Shown: positions 1 to 5,413 of the stretch, one piece after another
Numbering within the stretch: the stretch's first letter is position 1
Layout of the letters: each line of letters opens with the position of its first letter
DNA from: Syntrophomonas sp.
Lineage (GTDB): Bacteria > Bacillota > Syntrophomonadia > Syntrophomonadales > Syntrophomonadaceae
Length of the DNA stretch: 5,866 nucleotides
NCBI GenBank assembly: GCA_003444615.1
Contig: DLUN01000001.1
Span: 1 to 5,866 of the forward strand
Reading direction: 5' to 3'
Notes under the pieces: model-generated
The model's input: the letters and a program-made list of their open reading frames with translations, nothing else
Told to the model about the DNA's origin: nothing
Database searches by the model: none
Position numbers and translations under genes: made by a program

Positions 1-962
1 CCTGGCCAGTGGTATTGCATCAATAAAGCCATGGCTGCATCATTGACATCCCGAATTTGCCTTCCTAGTTTTCTATTCAATTCTTGGATAAAGTGTGAGG
101 TCAATAGGGGAATATCTTCTTTACGTTCACGTAATGCGGGTATGTGAAGGTTGACCACATTCAAGCGGTAATAAAGATCTAATCGAAAACGATTTTGACT
201 GATTAACGCAGATAAATCCTTATTAGTTGCTGAAATAATTCGTACATCTATGGCCGTGGGACGATCATCTCCAATTCTTTCTATTTCTTTTTCCTGTACA
301 ACCCGCAATAATTTGGCCTGCATAGTTAAAGGCATGTCTCCAATTTCGTCTAAAAATATGGTACCCTCGTTAGCCAGCTCAAATTTACCCGTCCTTCCTC
401 CTCTACGTGCACCAGTAAAAGCACCCTCTACATAACCAAACAACTCGGATTCCAGTAAACTTTCAGGTATCGCGGCACAGTTAAGTTTAATAAATGGCCC
501 TTTAGCTCGTTTACTACAGTAATGAATAGCCTGAGCAAAAAGTTCTTTGCCTGTACCGCTTTCACCGGTAATTAAAACCGAGGAAGGGGATGCAGCAATT
601 TCCAACAGCGTATTCCGTAGTTCAGATATTATTGGGCTGGAACCTATGATTTTTCCAGTTATGGCATGGCCATAAGGTTTCTTTGGCTGATAGCTATTTA
701 TTGTCCAGGAATCCTGGTTGGTTTTATCTGGATGCAAGTGCAAAACATAAAGGGAACCAGAATGATGGCTTAGATCAAAACGTTGATAACGATAGGCATT
801 ATTGCCTATGTATGCCCATCCTTCCTGATGTCCATTAAGAGGCAGCCATTCATCAGCTATAGGAGTGCCGCATTCTAGGCCGGTTATATTATTTCTTCCA
901 TGGATTTCCTGTATTACACCGGCTTGATCCGTCATAACCACAATTACATTGCTATGGTTCAT
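1..962 (-). CDS. Sigma-54-dependent transcriptional activator (enhancer-binding protein), 3' end outside window
   Basis: This AAA+ activator remodels sigma-54 RNA polymerase at -24/-12 promoters using ATP. I translated the minus strand from the ATG at 962-960, which follows GGAGGGAG (975-968). The frame is open for 320 codons to the window edge. Residues 1 to about 80 resemble a small PAS-like sensor (VIVVMTDQAGVIQEI near the start); there is no obvious phospho-acceptor receiver domain. The AAA+ domain starts near residue 104. It shows Walker A GESGTGKE (133-140), the sigma-54 contact loop GAFTGA (180-185), Walker B GTIFLDEIGD (200-209), sensor I ISATN (about 243-247) and the arginine-finger stretch FRLDLYYRLNV (259-269). 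The sequence ends at HWPG, just before the expected Fis-type helix-turn-helix. It is transcribed divergently from the crotonase operon, whose promoter has a sigma-54 signature, so that operon is its likely target (inference). The sensed ligand is unknown. Family assignment is very secure. Confidence 0.96.
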   Translation of the reverse strand, partial: MNHSNVIVVMTDQAGVIQEIHGRNNITGLECGTPIADEWLPLNGHQEGWAYIGNNAYRYQRFDLSHHSGSLYVLHLHPDKTNQDSWTINSYQPKKPYGHAITGKIIGSSPIISELRNTLLEIAASPSSVLITGESGTGKELFAQAIHYCSKRAKGPFIKLNCAAIPESLLESELFGYVEGAFTGARRGGRTGKFELANEGTIFLDEIGDMPLTMQAKLLRVVQEKEIERIGDDRPTAIDVRIISATNKDLSALISQNRFRLDLYYRLNVVNLHIPALRERKEDIPLLTSHFIQELNRKLGRQIRDVNDAAMALLMQYHWP

Positions 963-1105
963 GGTGACTCCCTCCTAGCCAATCCTAATACGCCACATTT
1001 TATGCGGGTCCACTCCCGAAAATGCTAGACAAGTTTCATAACCGGAACATGTTGCAGTCCTGGAACAAAGGCGGGGATTCCCAGCCAACTATAGGGTATG
1101 GCTAT

Positions 1106-1116
1106 AGCACGGTGCT
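1106..1116. repeat. Short inverted repeat AGCAC-G-GTGCT
   Basis: Five-base perfect arms flank one base. The repeat lies about 90 bp upstream of the predicted transcription start of the crotonase operon. It directly follows the pair of CTATAG motifs (1089-1094 and 1102-1107), the second of which overlaps it. It may be part of an activator site, but arms this short also occur by chance. Confidence 0.35.
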
Positions 1117-1120
1117 TATC

Positions 1121-1135
1121 TGAAACATTATTTCA
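1121..1135. repeat. Inverted repeat TGAAA-N5-TTTCA, candidate activator site
   Basis: Perfect five-base arms flank the spacer CATTA. The repeat is centred about 76 bp upstream of the predicted start site. Dyads of this size and position are typical of upstream activating sequences for sigma-54 activators. The link to the neighbouring regulator is inference. Confidence 0.4.
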
Positions 1136-1142
1136 AAAGGCA

Positions 1143-1157
1143 AAGCTTTCAAAGCTT
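1143..1157. repeat. Perfect 15-bp inverted repeat AAGCTTT-C-AAAGCTT
   Basis: Seven-base arms match perfectly around a single central C. It is the strongest dyad in the control region and ends 20 bp before the -24 element. It could bind the divergently encoded activator, although it is closer to the promoter than most upstream activating sequences. It could also be an operator for another factor. Confidence 0.5.
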
Positions 1158-1177
1158 AAATATTGGGGGTTTAGGCA

Positions 1178-1193
1178 TGGCTTGCTTTTTGCT
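1178..1193 (+). promoter_or_regulatory. Sigma-54 (-24/-12) promoter of the crotonase/CoA-transferase operon
   Basis: The sequence is TGGCTTGCTTTTTGCT. The invariant GG (1179-1180) and GC (1191-1192) are exactly 10 bp apart, as sigma-54 requires. It matches the consensus TGGCACGN4TTGCW at all but two defined positions. With the C of GC at -12, transcription would begin near 1204, leaving a leader of about 32 nt that contains the ribosome site GGGGGAG (1220-1226). A sigma-54 activator is encoded next to it on the opposite strand, which independently supports the call. Confidence 0.8.
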
Positions 1194-1235
1194 TACATTG
1201 GCAGCGAGAAAAGAACAAAGGGGGAGTAAAGTGTA

Positions 1236-2015
1236 ATGGGGTTTAACACAATAGTATTTTCAAAAGATGATGCAATTGCCACTATTCAGTTAAACCGTCC
1301 TGAAGCCATGAATGCAATTAATTTGCAAATGCTGCAGGAAATCTCCACAGCTTTAGATGAGATAGCCAGCGATAATAACATAAGGGTTCTGGTCTTGAAG
1401 GGCAGTGATAAGGTTTTTGCAGCCGGAGCAGATATTCGAGATTTTGTGGATTATGGTCCATTAGAAGTGCGCGACTATATTCAGCAAGCTCACTTAATGG
1501 GAGCTAAACTCAATAGACTGCCCAAAGCGACTATTGCCTGCATGGCTGGTCTGGCTTTAGGAGGAGGTTGTGAAATAGCCCTGGGCTGCGATTTTCGTAT
1601 TGCTGCAGATAATTGCAAATTTGGTTTCCCGGAAATAAATCTGGGTGTTTTCCCAGCAGGTGGCGGTACCCAGAGGCTAGCGAGAGTGGTTGGTTGTTCT
1701 AGGGCTAAGGAATTAATTCTTACGGGGGAAATAATCGATAGTCAGCGGGCCGAGCAGATTGGTTTGGTAACTAAAGTGGTACCTGCTGACCAATTAGAGG
1801 AAGTTACGCAAAAAATGGCCAGAAGGCTAAGCCGTAAACCACCTCTAGTAGTTCCCATGATCAAAGAACTGCTTGAATTAAGCGAGCACCTAGATCCTAC
1901 TGTCGGTACTATGATGGAACGTGAAAAGTTCTCTGTGCTATTTGCTACCGAAGACAAAACAGAGGGAATGAAGGCTTTCTTAGAAGGCAGAAAAGCTGAA
2001 TTTAAGGGCAAATAG
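1236..2015 (+). CDS. crt: Enoyl-CoA hydratase / crotonase (3-hydroxybutyryl-CoA dehydratase)
   Basis: This cytoplasmic enzyme reversibly hydrates crotonyl-CoA (or another short 2-enoyl-CoA) to 3-hydroxyacyl-CoA. The 259 residues are the usual length for the short crotonase subfamily. Visible motifs are NRPEAMNAIN (20-29), the oxyanion-hole segment FAAGADI (61-67), GLALGGGCEIAL (105-116) and FPEINLGVFPAGGGTQRL (131-148). Glu113 and Glu133 correspond to the two catalytic glutamates of the family, so it should be an active hydratase. The C-terminal segment MEREKFSVLF...EGMKAFLEGRK is typical of Crt proteins. The ATG follows GGGGGAG (1220-1226) with a nine-base gap. It is first in a two-gene operon under the sigma-54 promoter. 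Chain-length preference cannot be read from sequence, but pairing with a CoA-transferase suggests C4 substrates. Confidence 0.93.
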   Translation: MGFNTIVFSKDDAIATIQLNRPEAMNAINLQMLQEISTALDEIASDNNIRVLVLKGSDKVFAAGADIRDFVDYGPLEVRDYIQQAHLMGAKLNRLPKATIACMAGLALGGGCEIALGCDFRIAADNCKFGFPEINLGVFPAGGGTQRLARVVGCSRAKELILTGEIIDSQRAEQIGLVTKVVPADQLEEVTQKMARRLSRKPPLVVPMIKELLELSEHLDPTVGTMMEREKFSVLFATEDKTEGMKAFLEGRKAEFKGK

Positions 2016-2020
2016 AATTA

Positions 2021-2036
2021 AGGAGGGTTAAACTTG
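2021..2036 (+). promoter_or_regulatory. Strong ribosome binding site that fixes a TTG start
   Basis: AGGAGGG (2021-2027) lies six bases before TTG (2034-2036). The nearest in-frame ATG is residue 7 (position 2052), 24 bases downstream of the site, which is too far. The TTG is therefore the likely start of the CoA-transferase gene. Confidence 0.75.
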
Positions 2037-3350
2037 AACCGATGGCAAGAGATGTATAAAGCGAAACTCACTAGTTCGGAAGAAGCAGCTAAATTGGTTA
2101 AGTCGGGCGATTTAGTGGTATCGCCTCTCTCCAATGGACAGCCGCTGGCTTTGATCAATGCGGTGGCTGCTCGAGTTAGACAGGGGGAGTTGGATAATGT
2201 TACCTATTTAAGTGGAGTTGATGTACGCTGGTTTGACCTTTATCACCCGGATTTGGTGGGGAAAGTGGTAATTGATACCGGTTTTTGTGGTCCGGTAGTA
2301 AGAGATTTTGTAGGTAAAGGCTTGTTCACATATACTCCGGTTCGTTTGGGTGAAGCGGTGGAAATGGTAAACCGTTGTCGCCAAAGTGATGTAGTGGGCT
2401 TAGTAGTGTCGCCTATGGATAAACACGGCTTTTTTAGTACCGGATGCAATGTTGACTGGGGGTGGGAAACAGCTAAGACGCCTGGAGTAAAAGTTGTTCT
2501 GGAAGTTAATGAAAATATGCCCCGTACTTATGGAACCAACCATTTGCACATCAGTGAAGTTGACGCAGTGGTAGAAAACCATATCCCTTTAATAGAACTA
2601 CCCAATGTGCCAGTAAATGAGAAGGATGAGGCCATTGGAAAGTTCATCGCCGATATGGTGGAAGACGGATCATGCATACAAATTGGAATTGGTGGGATTC
2701 CCAATGCCGTAGCAAACTTTTTGATGGATAAAAAGGACCTGGGAGTTCATTCCGAGATGCTGGCGGACAGTATGGTTGATCTCTATAACGCAGGAGTAAT
2801 AACATGTGCCAAAAAGAATTTTATGCCTTATAAATGGATTGGCACTTTCGCTCTGGGTTCGAAAAAGCTTTATGATTTTATCGATGAAAATCCCTTGGTA
2901 GAAATGCATTCCACCAGATTTGTTAATGACCCTTATATAATCGGCAAAAATGATAAATTGATATCGGTAAATGGAACCATGGAAGTTGATTTAACCGGCC
3001 AATGTGCATCGGAGTCCATTTCATTTAAGCAGTACACAGGAACCGGCGGGCAATTGGACTTTGTACAGGGGGCCTGGCGTTCACGGGGCGGCAAGTCTTT
3101 CCTGGCGCTATACTCAACCTATACTGATAAGGAAGGCAATCTGCAGTCAAAGATTGTTCCCACCCTCAGCAACGGAATATTTACAACTGTATCCCGGACG
3201 GAGGTACAGTATGTAGTAACTGAGTACGGTGTAGCCAACTTAAAGGGGCAAAATTTACGTACCCGGTTCAAGGAATTAGTAAATATTGCCCATCCCGATT
3301 TTCGTGATTGGTTGACATTTGAAGCCAAGAAAATGAATTTTATTCCCTAA
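2034..3350 (+). CDS. Acetyl-CoA hydrolase/transferase family CoA-transferase (4-hydroxybutyrate/butyrate:acetyl-CoA type)
   Basis: This enzyme moves CoA between acyl-CoAs and free carboxylates, most likely between acetyl-CoA and a C4 acid such as butyrate, crotonate or hydroxybutyrate. The 438 residues match the length of clostridial 4-hydroxybutyrate CoA-transferase. The N-terminal half carries SPLSNGQP (30-37) and SPMDKHGFFS (126-135). The C-terminal half has QIGIGGIPNAVA (216-227) and GVHSEMLADSM (237-247). Glu241 is the expected residue that forms the glutamyl-CoA intermediate. YTGTGGQLDFVQGA (334-347) and VTEYGVANLKG (395-405) are family signatures. It lies 18 bp after the crotonase stop, is probably co-transcribed with it, and begins at TTG. 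Together they could activate crotonate or a hydroxybutyrate and interconvert crotonyl-CoA and 3-hydroxybutyryl-CoA. Family membership is secure; the preferred acid is not. Confidence 0.92.
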   Translation: MNRWQEMYKAKLTSSEEAAKLVKSGDLVVSPLSNGQPLALINAVAARVRQGELDNVTYLSGVDVRWFDLYHPDLVGKVVIDTGFCGPVVRDFVGKGLFTYTPVRLGEAVEMVNRCRQSDVVGLVVSPMDKHGFFSTGCNVDWGWETAKTPGVKVVLEVNENMPRTYGTNHLHISEVDAVVENHIPLIELPNVPVNEKDEAIGKFIADMVEDGSCIQIGIGGIPNAVANFLMDKKDLGVHSEMLADSMVDLYNAGVITCAKKNFMPYKWIGTFALGSKKLYDFIDENPLVEMHSTRFVNDPYIIGKNDKLISVNGTMEVDLTGQCASESISFKQYTGTGGQLDFVQGAWRSRGGKSFLALYSTYTDKEGNLQSKIVPTLSNGIFTTVSRTEVQYVVTEYGVANLKGQNLRTRFKELVNIAHPDFRDWLTFEAKKMNFIP

Positions 3351-3382
3351 TAATCTCTTAAACCGAGCCTATTTTAAGCGGC

Positions 3383-3405
3383 GGCGTCCATACCATACGG
3401 ACGCC
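3383..3405. terminator. GC-rich hairpin between convergent genes, probable bidirectional terminator
   Basis: GGCGTCC (3383-3389) and GGACGCC (3399-3405) form a perfect seven-base stem around a nine-base loop. It lies between the CoA-transferase stop (3350) and the stop of the convergent deacetylase-like gene (3416). Neither side has a proper U-tract, so intrinsic termination may be weak or assisted. The position strongly suggests a 3'-end role for both transcripts. Confidence 0.55.
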
Positions 3406-3415
3406 CCGCCTACAA

Positions 3416-4240
3416 TTACAATAATGATTCGATAACAGCAGGAATAGCTTGAGCGGCTATTTGGGGCTGGGATCCTCCTGATAATACGTACAGAAGGGGA
3501 CGGGTGTCGGAAAAACTTTTCATGCGGCGGGTAAATTCTCTGTATCCATTAACAGTCAAATAAAAGTCACCATAGTCTTCACAGTGAGAATCATGACCAA
3601 ATATAACTATAATAAATTCCACGCCGGCAGCTTTTGGGAGGTACTCATCCAAAGCTTGTAAGAACACCTTATCAGTTGCATTATCCAAGAGTATGCCATA
3701 ATTGTTAAGTTTTTTGTCCTGATAAGAATAATCCTCATCAGCGAAAAAGTTAATATGGATAATATTGGGGTCTAAAGCTATTAAATCGCGCGTACCATCT
3801 CCTGAATGGGGATCCATGTCCAAAATCAGGATTTTGTTTACTCCCAGTTGCTTGAGACGAAGAACGGCCATGGCCACATCATTGTAATAGCAAAATCCCC
3901 AGCTATAGTTACGGCCAGCATGATGGCCAGCAGTGCCCACAAAGCAAAAGGCACTGTCTAATTGGTCGGTAGCCAGCATTTCTGCTGCACTAACTACTCC
4001 GGCAGCACTTAAGAGAGCTACTTCGTGGAACCCTTCGGCCTTAACTGTTTCAATATGGCGTTCCGTATGGGTTTGATTCAATAAGTCGTGGTGAAGTTGA
4101 CTTATTGCAGGTTCAAAAAATTTTAATCTACGGGCATATTCTTGTTTGCAAAGGGCATCATAAGCTGGCTTAACCCGATGGCGAAGAGTAATATATCCGC
4201 GCTCCGCAAAATCTTGATGATAAAAAACCCCCACCCGCAT
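3416..4240 (-). CDS. Histone deacetylase superfamily (AcuC/HDAC-fold) protein with altered active site
   Basis: Members of this superfamily are zinc hydrolases that remove acyl groups from lysine or from small amines. Visible core motifs are GTAGHHAG (102-109) with the His106/His107 pair, WGFCYYNDVAMAV (114-126), DMDPHSGDGT (141-150) and GHDSHCED (215-222). The expected zinc ligands Asp143, His145 and Asp217 are present. The glycine-rich motif that normally ends in the transition-state tyrosine (GGGGY) reads LSGGSQ (253-258), with Gln258 in the tyrosine position. The second His of the usual HHGDG is Ser146. The N-terminal proline/arginine-rich loop (HPExPxR type) is not recognisable. At 274 residues it is shorter than typical members (300 or more). 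The ATG has an excellent ribosome site, AAGGTGATCC (4251-4242). It is transcribed toward the crotonase operon and is not part of it. It could be an altered-mechanism deacylase, an amidohydrolase or a binding protein. Confidence 0.88.
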   Translation of the reverse strand: MRVGVFYHQDFAERGYITLRHRVKPAYDALCKQEYARRLKFFEPAISQLHHDLLNQTHTERHIETVKAEGFHEVALLSAAGVVSAAEMLATDQLDSAFCFVGTAGHHAGRNYSWGFCYYNDVAMAVLRLKQLGVNKILILDMDPHSGDGTRDLIALDPNIIHINFFADEDYSYQDKKLNNYGILLDNATDKVFLQALDEYLPKAAGVEFIIVIFGHDSHCEDYGDFYLTVNGYREFTRRMKSFSDTRPLLYVLSGGSQPQIAAQAIPAVIESLL

Positions 4241-4327
4241 TGGATCACCTTCTAAATTAATATCCTTTATTCATTTTTACCTCAATGGTAAGATAAAGGC
4301 AAAATTAAACTGGCTTAGGAGAACAAA
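4241..4327. promoter_or_regulatory. Divergent intergenic region between the deacetylase-like and DUF2889-like genes
   Basis: This 87-bp AT-rich spacer must contain the start signals of both flanking genes. The leftward ribosome site AAGGTGATCC occupies 4251-4242, and the rightward AGGAGA occupies 4317-4322. A weak leftward sigma-70-like pair is TTGCCT (4302-4297) with TAAAAA (4279-4274) at 17-bp spacing. No clear rightward promoter was found. There is no sigma-54 signature here. Confidence 0.4.
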
Positions 4328-5155
4328 ATGAACTGTGTATTTCAAAGAGATTGGCACCTGCAGGTAGAGCGTATTGATAAAAACCTGACATCTTCCTGTC
4401 ATTACCTGGATTCATACGCAGAAAAGAAAGCTGTCTTGGAAATTAATATAAATGATTATTGTATTCAGAGAGCTCAGTTAGTTAAGCTAGGTTGTCCAGG
4501 TGGTTTCACCGAAAACACTATAGAATTAAACGAGATAAGAGGAGTATCAGCCTATGCGAGCAGCGGCCCAATACTAAGAACCATTTTGAAACCCCTAATT
4601 TCAGAACAGGACAGGGAACTCATAAATCAATGTATTATTGGAGCTTTTCAAGGTGAAACCTTCATTTTTCAGGAACGAGGCTTTGCCAGTGCTGAACAGT
4701 ATTCCCAGGCCGGCGATGAATTCTTATTAGGAACCTGCCGTTACTACAGCAACCTGGAGCGAACAACTCATTCCTGGTTTGAATACATAGGCCTTCCAGA
4801 GCGAAAGAAATACTTGTTTAATCGCTTCAAAAACCAGCAGTTAATGGCAACACCAGAAGACTATTGGCTGATTGGCTCACTCAATGATACATTCCACCAA
4901 GTCAATACTGTTTTACAACTGGACAAAACGGATCATCGGGTAAAATCTGCCTGGGGTGGCTTACTTAAAGCACCGGATAAGGTGTGCCGGGAATCCAGTA
5001 ATTATGTACAGGGCTTGATAGGGCTGGATATTTTGCGGATGAACAAGAAGGAACTGGCCGGCCAGCTAGGCGCACAACAAGGTTGTGTGCATGTTATTGA
5101 TATAGTTTACGACAGTGCTGAAACCCTGCGCATGTATTTGCAAAAGAGGGTTTGA
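4328..5155 (+). CDS. Protein of unknown function with DUF2889-like C-terminal half
   Basis: No biochemical role is known to me. The ATG follows AGGAGA (4317-4322) at good spacing. The 275-residue product has no signal peptide or membrane segment, so it is probably cytoplasmic. Residues about 178-270 follow the DUF2889 pattern as I recall it. A beta-rich stretch (DYWLIGSLNDTFHQVNTVLQL) leads to AP-x-x-VC (215-220), then GLIGLDI (229-235), and finally the hallmark GCVHVIDI (252-259), which corresponds to GCTHLxEL in the family. The first half has a loosely parallel order (WHL at 9-11, VLEININD at 36-43, LGCPGG at 54-59), suggesting a degenerate second copy. It is transcribed alone, away from the deacetylase-like gene and toward a repeat-bearing spacer. 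DUF2889 membership is from memory and would need a profile search. Confidence 0.6.
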   Translation: MNCVFQRDWHLQVERIDKNLTSSCHYLDSYAEKKAVLEININDYCIQRAQLVKLGCPGGFTENTIELNEIRGVSAYASSGPILRTILKPLISEQDRELINQCIIGAFQGETFIFQERGFASAEQYSQAGDEFLLGTCRYYSNLERTTHSWFEYIGLPERKKYLFNRFKNQQLMATPEDYWLIGSLNDTFHQVNTVLQLDKTDHRVKSAWGGLLKAPDKVCRESSNYVQGLIGLDILRMNKKELAGQLGAQQGCVHVIDIVYDSAETLRMYLQKRV

Positions 5156-5195
5156 GCCAGCAATCTTCCTTAGCTGTGAAAATGGATTCCGGACA

Positions 5196-5290
5196 TGTCA
5201 TTGCGAGAAGCAAAGCGACGCGGCGATCTGTAAACTCAAAGCGTAAGTCAGCATTGATATTGCCACGCCCCTTCGGGGCTCGCAATGACA
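5196..5290. repeat. 95-bp interspersed repeat with perfect 12-bp terminal inverted repeats
   Basis: The element begins with TGTCATTGCGAG (5196-5207) and ends with its exact complement CTCGCAATGACA (5279-5290). Inside is the conserved-looking block AGCAAAGCGACGCGGCGATC (5209-5228). Close to the right end is a strong hairpin, GCCCC-TTC-GGGGC (5267-5279). This matches a family of small non-coding, MITE-like repeats that I recall being scattered through many bacterial genomes and often mistranslated as short proteins containing VIARSxA. No coding capacity is credible here, and no clear target-site duplication is seen. It lies 40 bp after the DUF2889-like stop, where its folded RNA could affect that transcript's 3' end. 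Confidence 0.8.
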
Positions 5291-5306
5291 ATATAGTCGT
5301 CTTTTT

Positions 5307-5351
5307 TGTCACCGCGAGGGCATCTTCACAGCAATGCCACGGAAGATGACA
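5307..5351. repeat. 45-bp short inverted-repeat element resembling an eroded or deleted copy of the 95-bp repeat
   Basis: TGTCACCGCGAG (5307-5318) matches the left end of the neighbouring repeat at 10 of 12 positions. The right end is TGACA (5347-5351), the complement of TGTCA. Inside, CATCTTC (5321-5327) and GAAGATG (5342-5348) form a perfect seven-base stem. It probably derives from the same repeat family or from a relative of it. Relatedness rests mainly on the left end. Confidence 0.45.
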
Positions 5352-5413
5352 GGCATAAGATTTTCATTAATCGTGGGCTTGTTATCGGGTGACCATTGTA
5401 GTGATGGGCTTCG

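Larger units (their letters stand above)
963..1235. promoter_or_regulatory. Divergent control region between the sigma-54 activator and the crotonase operon
   Basis: This non-coding stretch separates the two divergent start codons. It contains a sigma-54 promoter pointing right and, upstream of it, a cluster of short inverted repeats (1106-1116, 1121-1135, 1143-1157) plus CTATAG repeated at 1089-1094 and 1102-1107. The 8-bp palindrome AACATGTT lies at 1046-1053. The repeats sit roughly 45 to 160 bp upstream of the predicted start site, where enhancer-binding proteins usually bind. I found no convincing sigma-70 promoter for the leftward regulator gene, although a GGAGGGAG ribosome site precedes its ATG. 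The regulatory role is inferred from position. Confidence 0.7.

Noticed and set aside
250..435. Plus-strand 61-codon open frame
   Set aside because: It lies entirely antisense to the AAA+ domain of the sigma-54 activator, which has unmistakable motifs in the other strand.
2243..3328. Several 60-79 codon frames inside the CoA-transferase gene
   Set aside because: All overlap strongly conserved CoA-transferase motifs in the real frame, and none has independent support.
4274..4302. Weak sigma-70-like promoter TTGCCT / TAAAAA for the deacetylase-like gene
   Set aside because: The spacing is right at 17 bp, but both hexamers match the consensus at only 4 of 6 positions in an AT-rich region. It is mentioned in the intergenic entry but not called as a feature.
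5094..5349. Short open frames on both strands across the repeat region (5094-5312 minus and 5152-5349 plus)
   Set aside because: They are translations of the 95-bp inverted repeat and its flanks. The VIARSKA/FGARND pattern is the usual false protein from such repeats, and the minus-strand frame also overlaps the DUF2889-like gene.
5156..5413. CRISPR array or riboswitch in the spacer after the DUF2889-like gene
   Set aside because: The repeats are inverted rather than direct and regularly spaced, and no riboswitch-like conserved core is recognisable.
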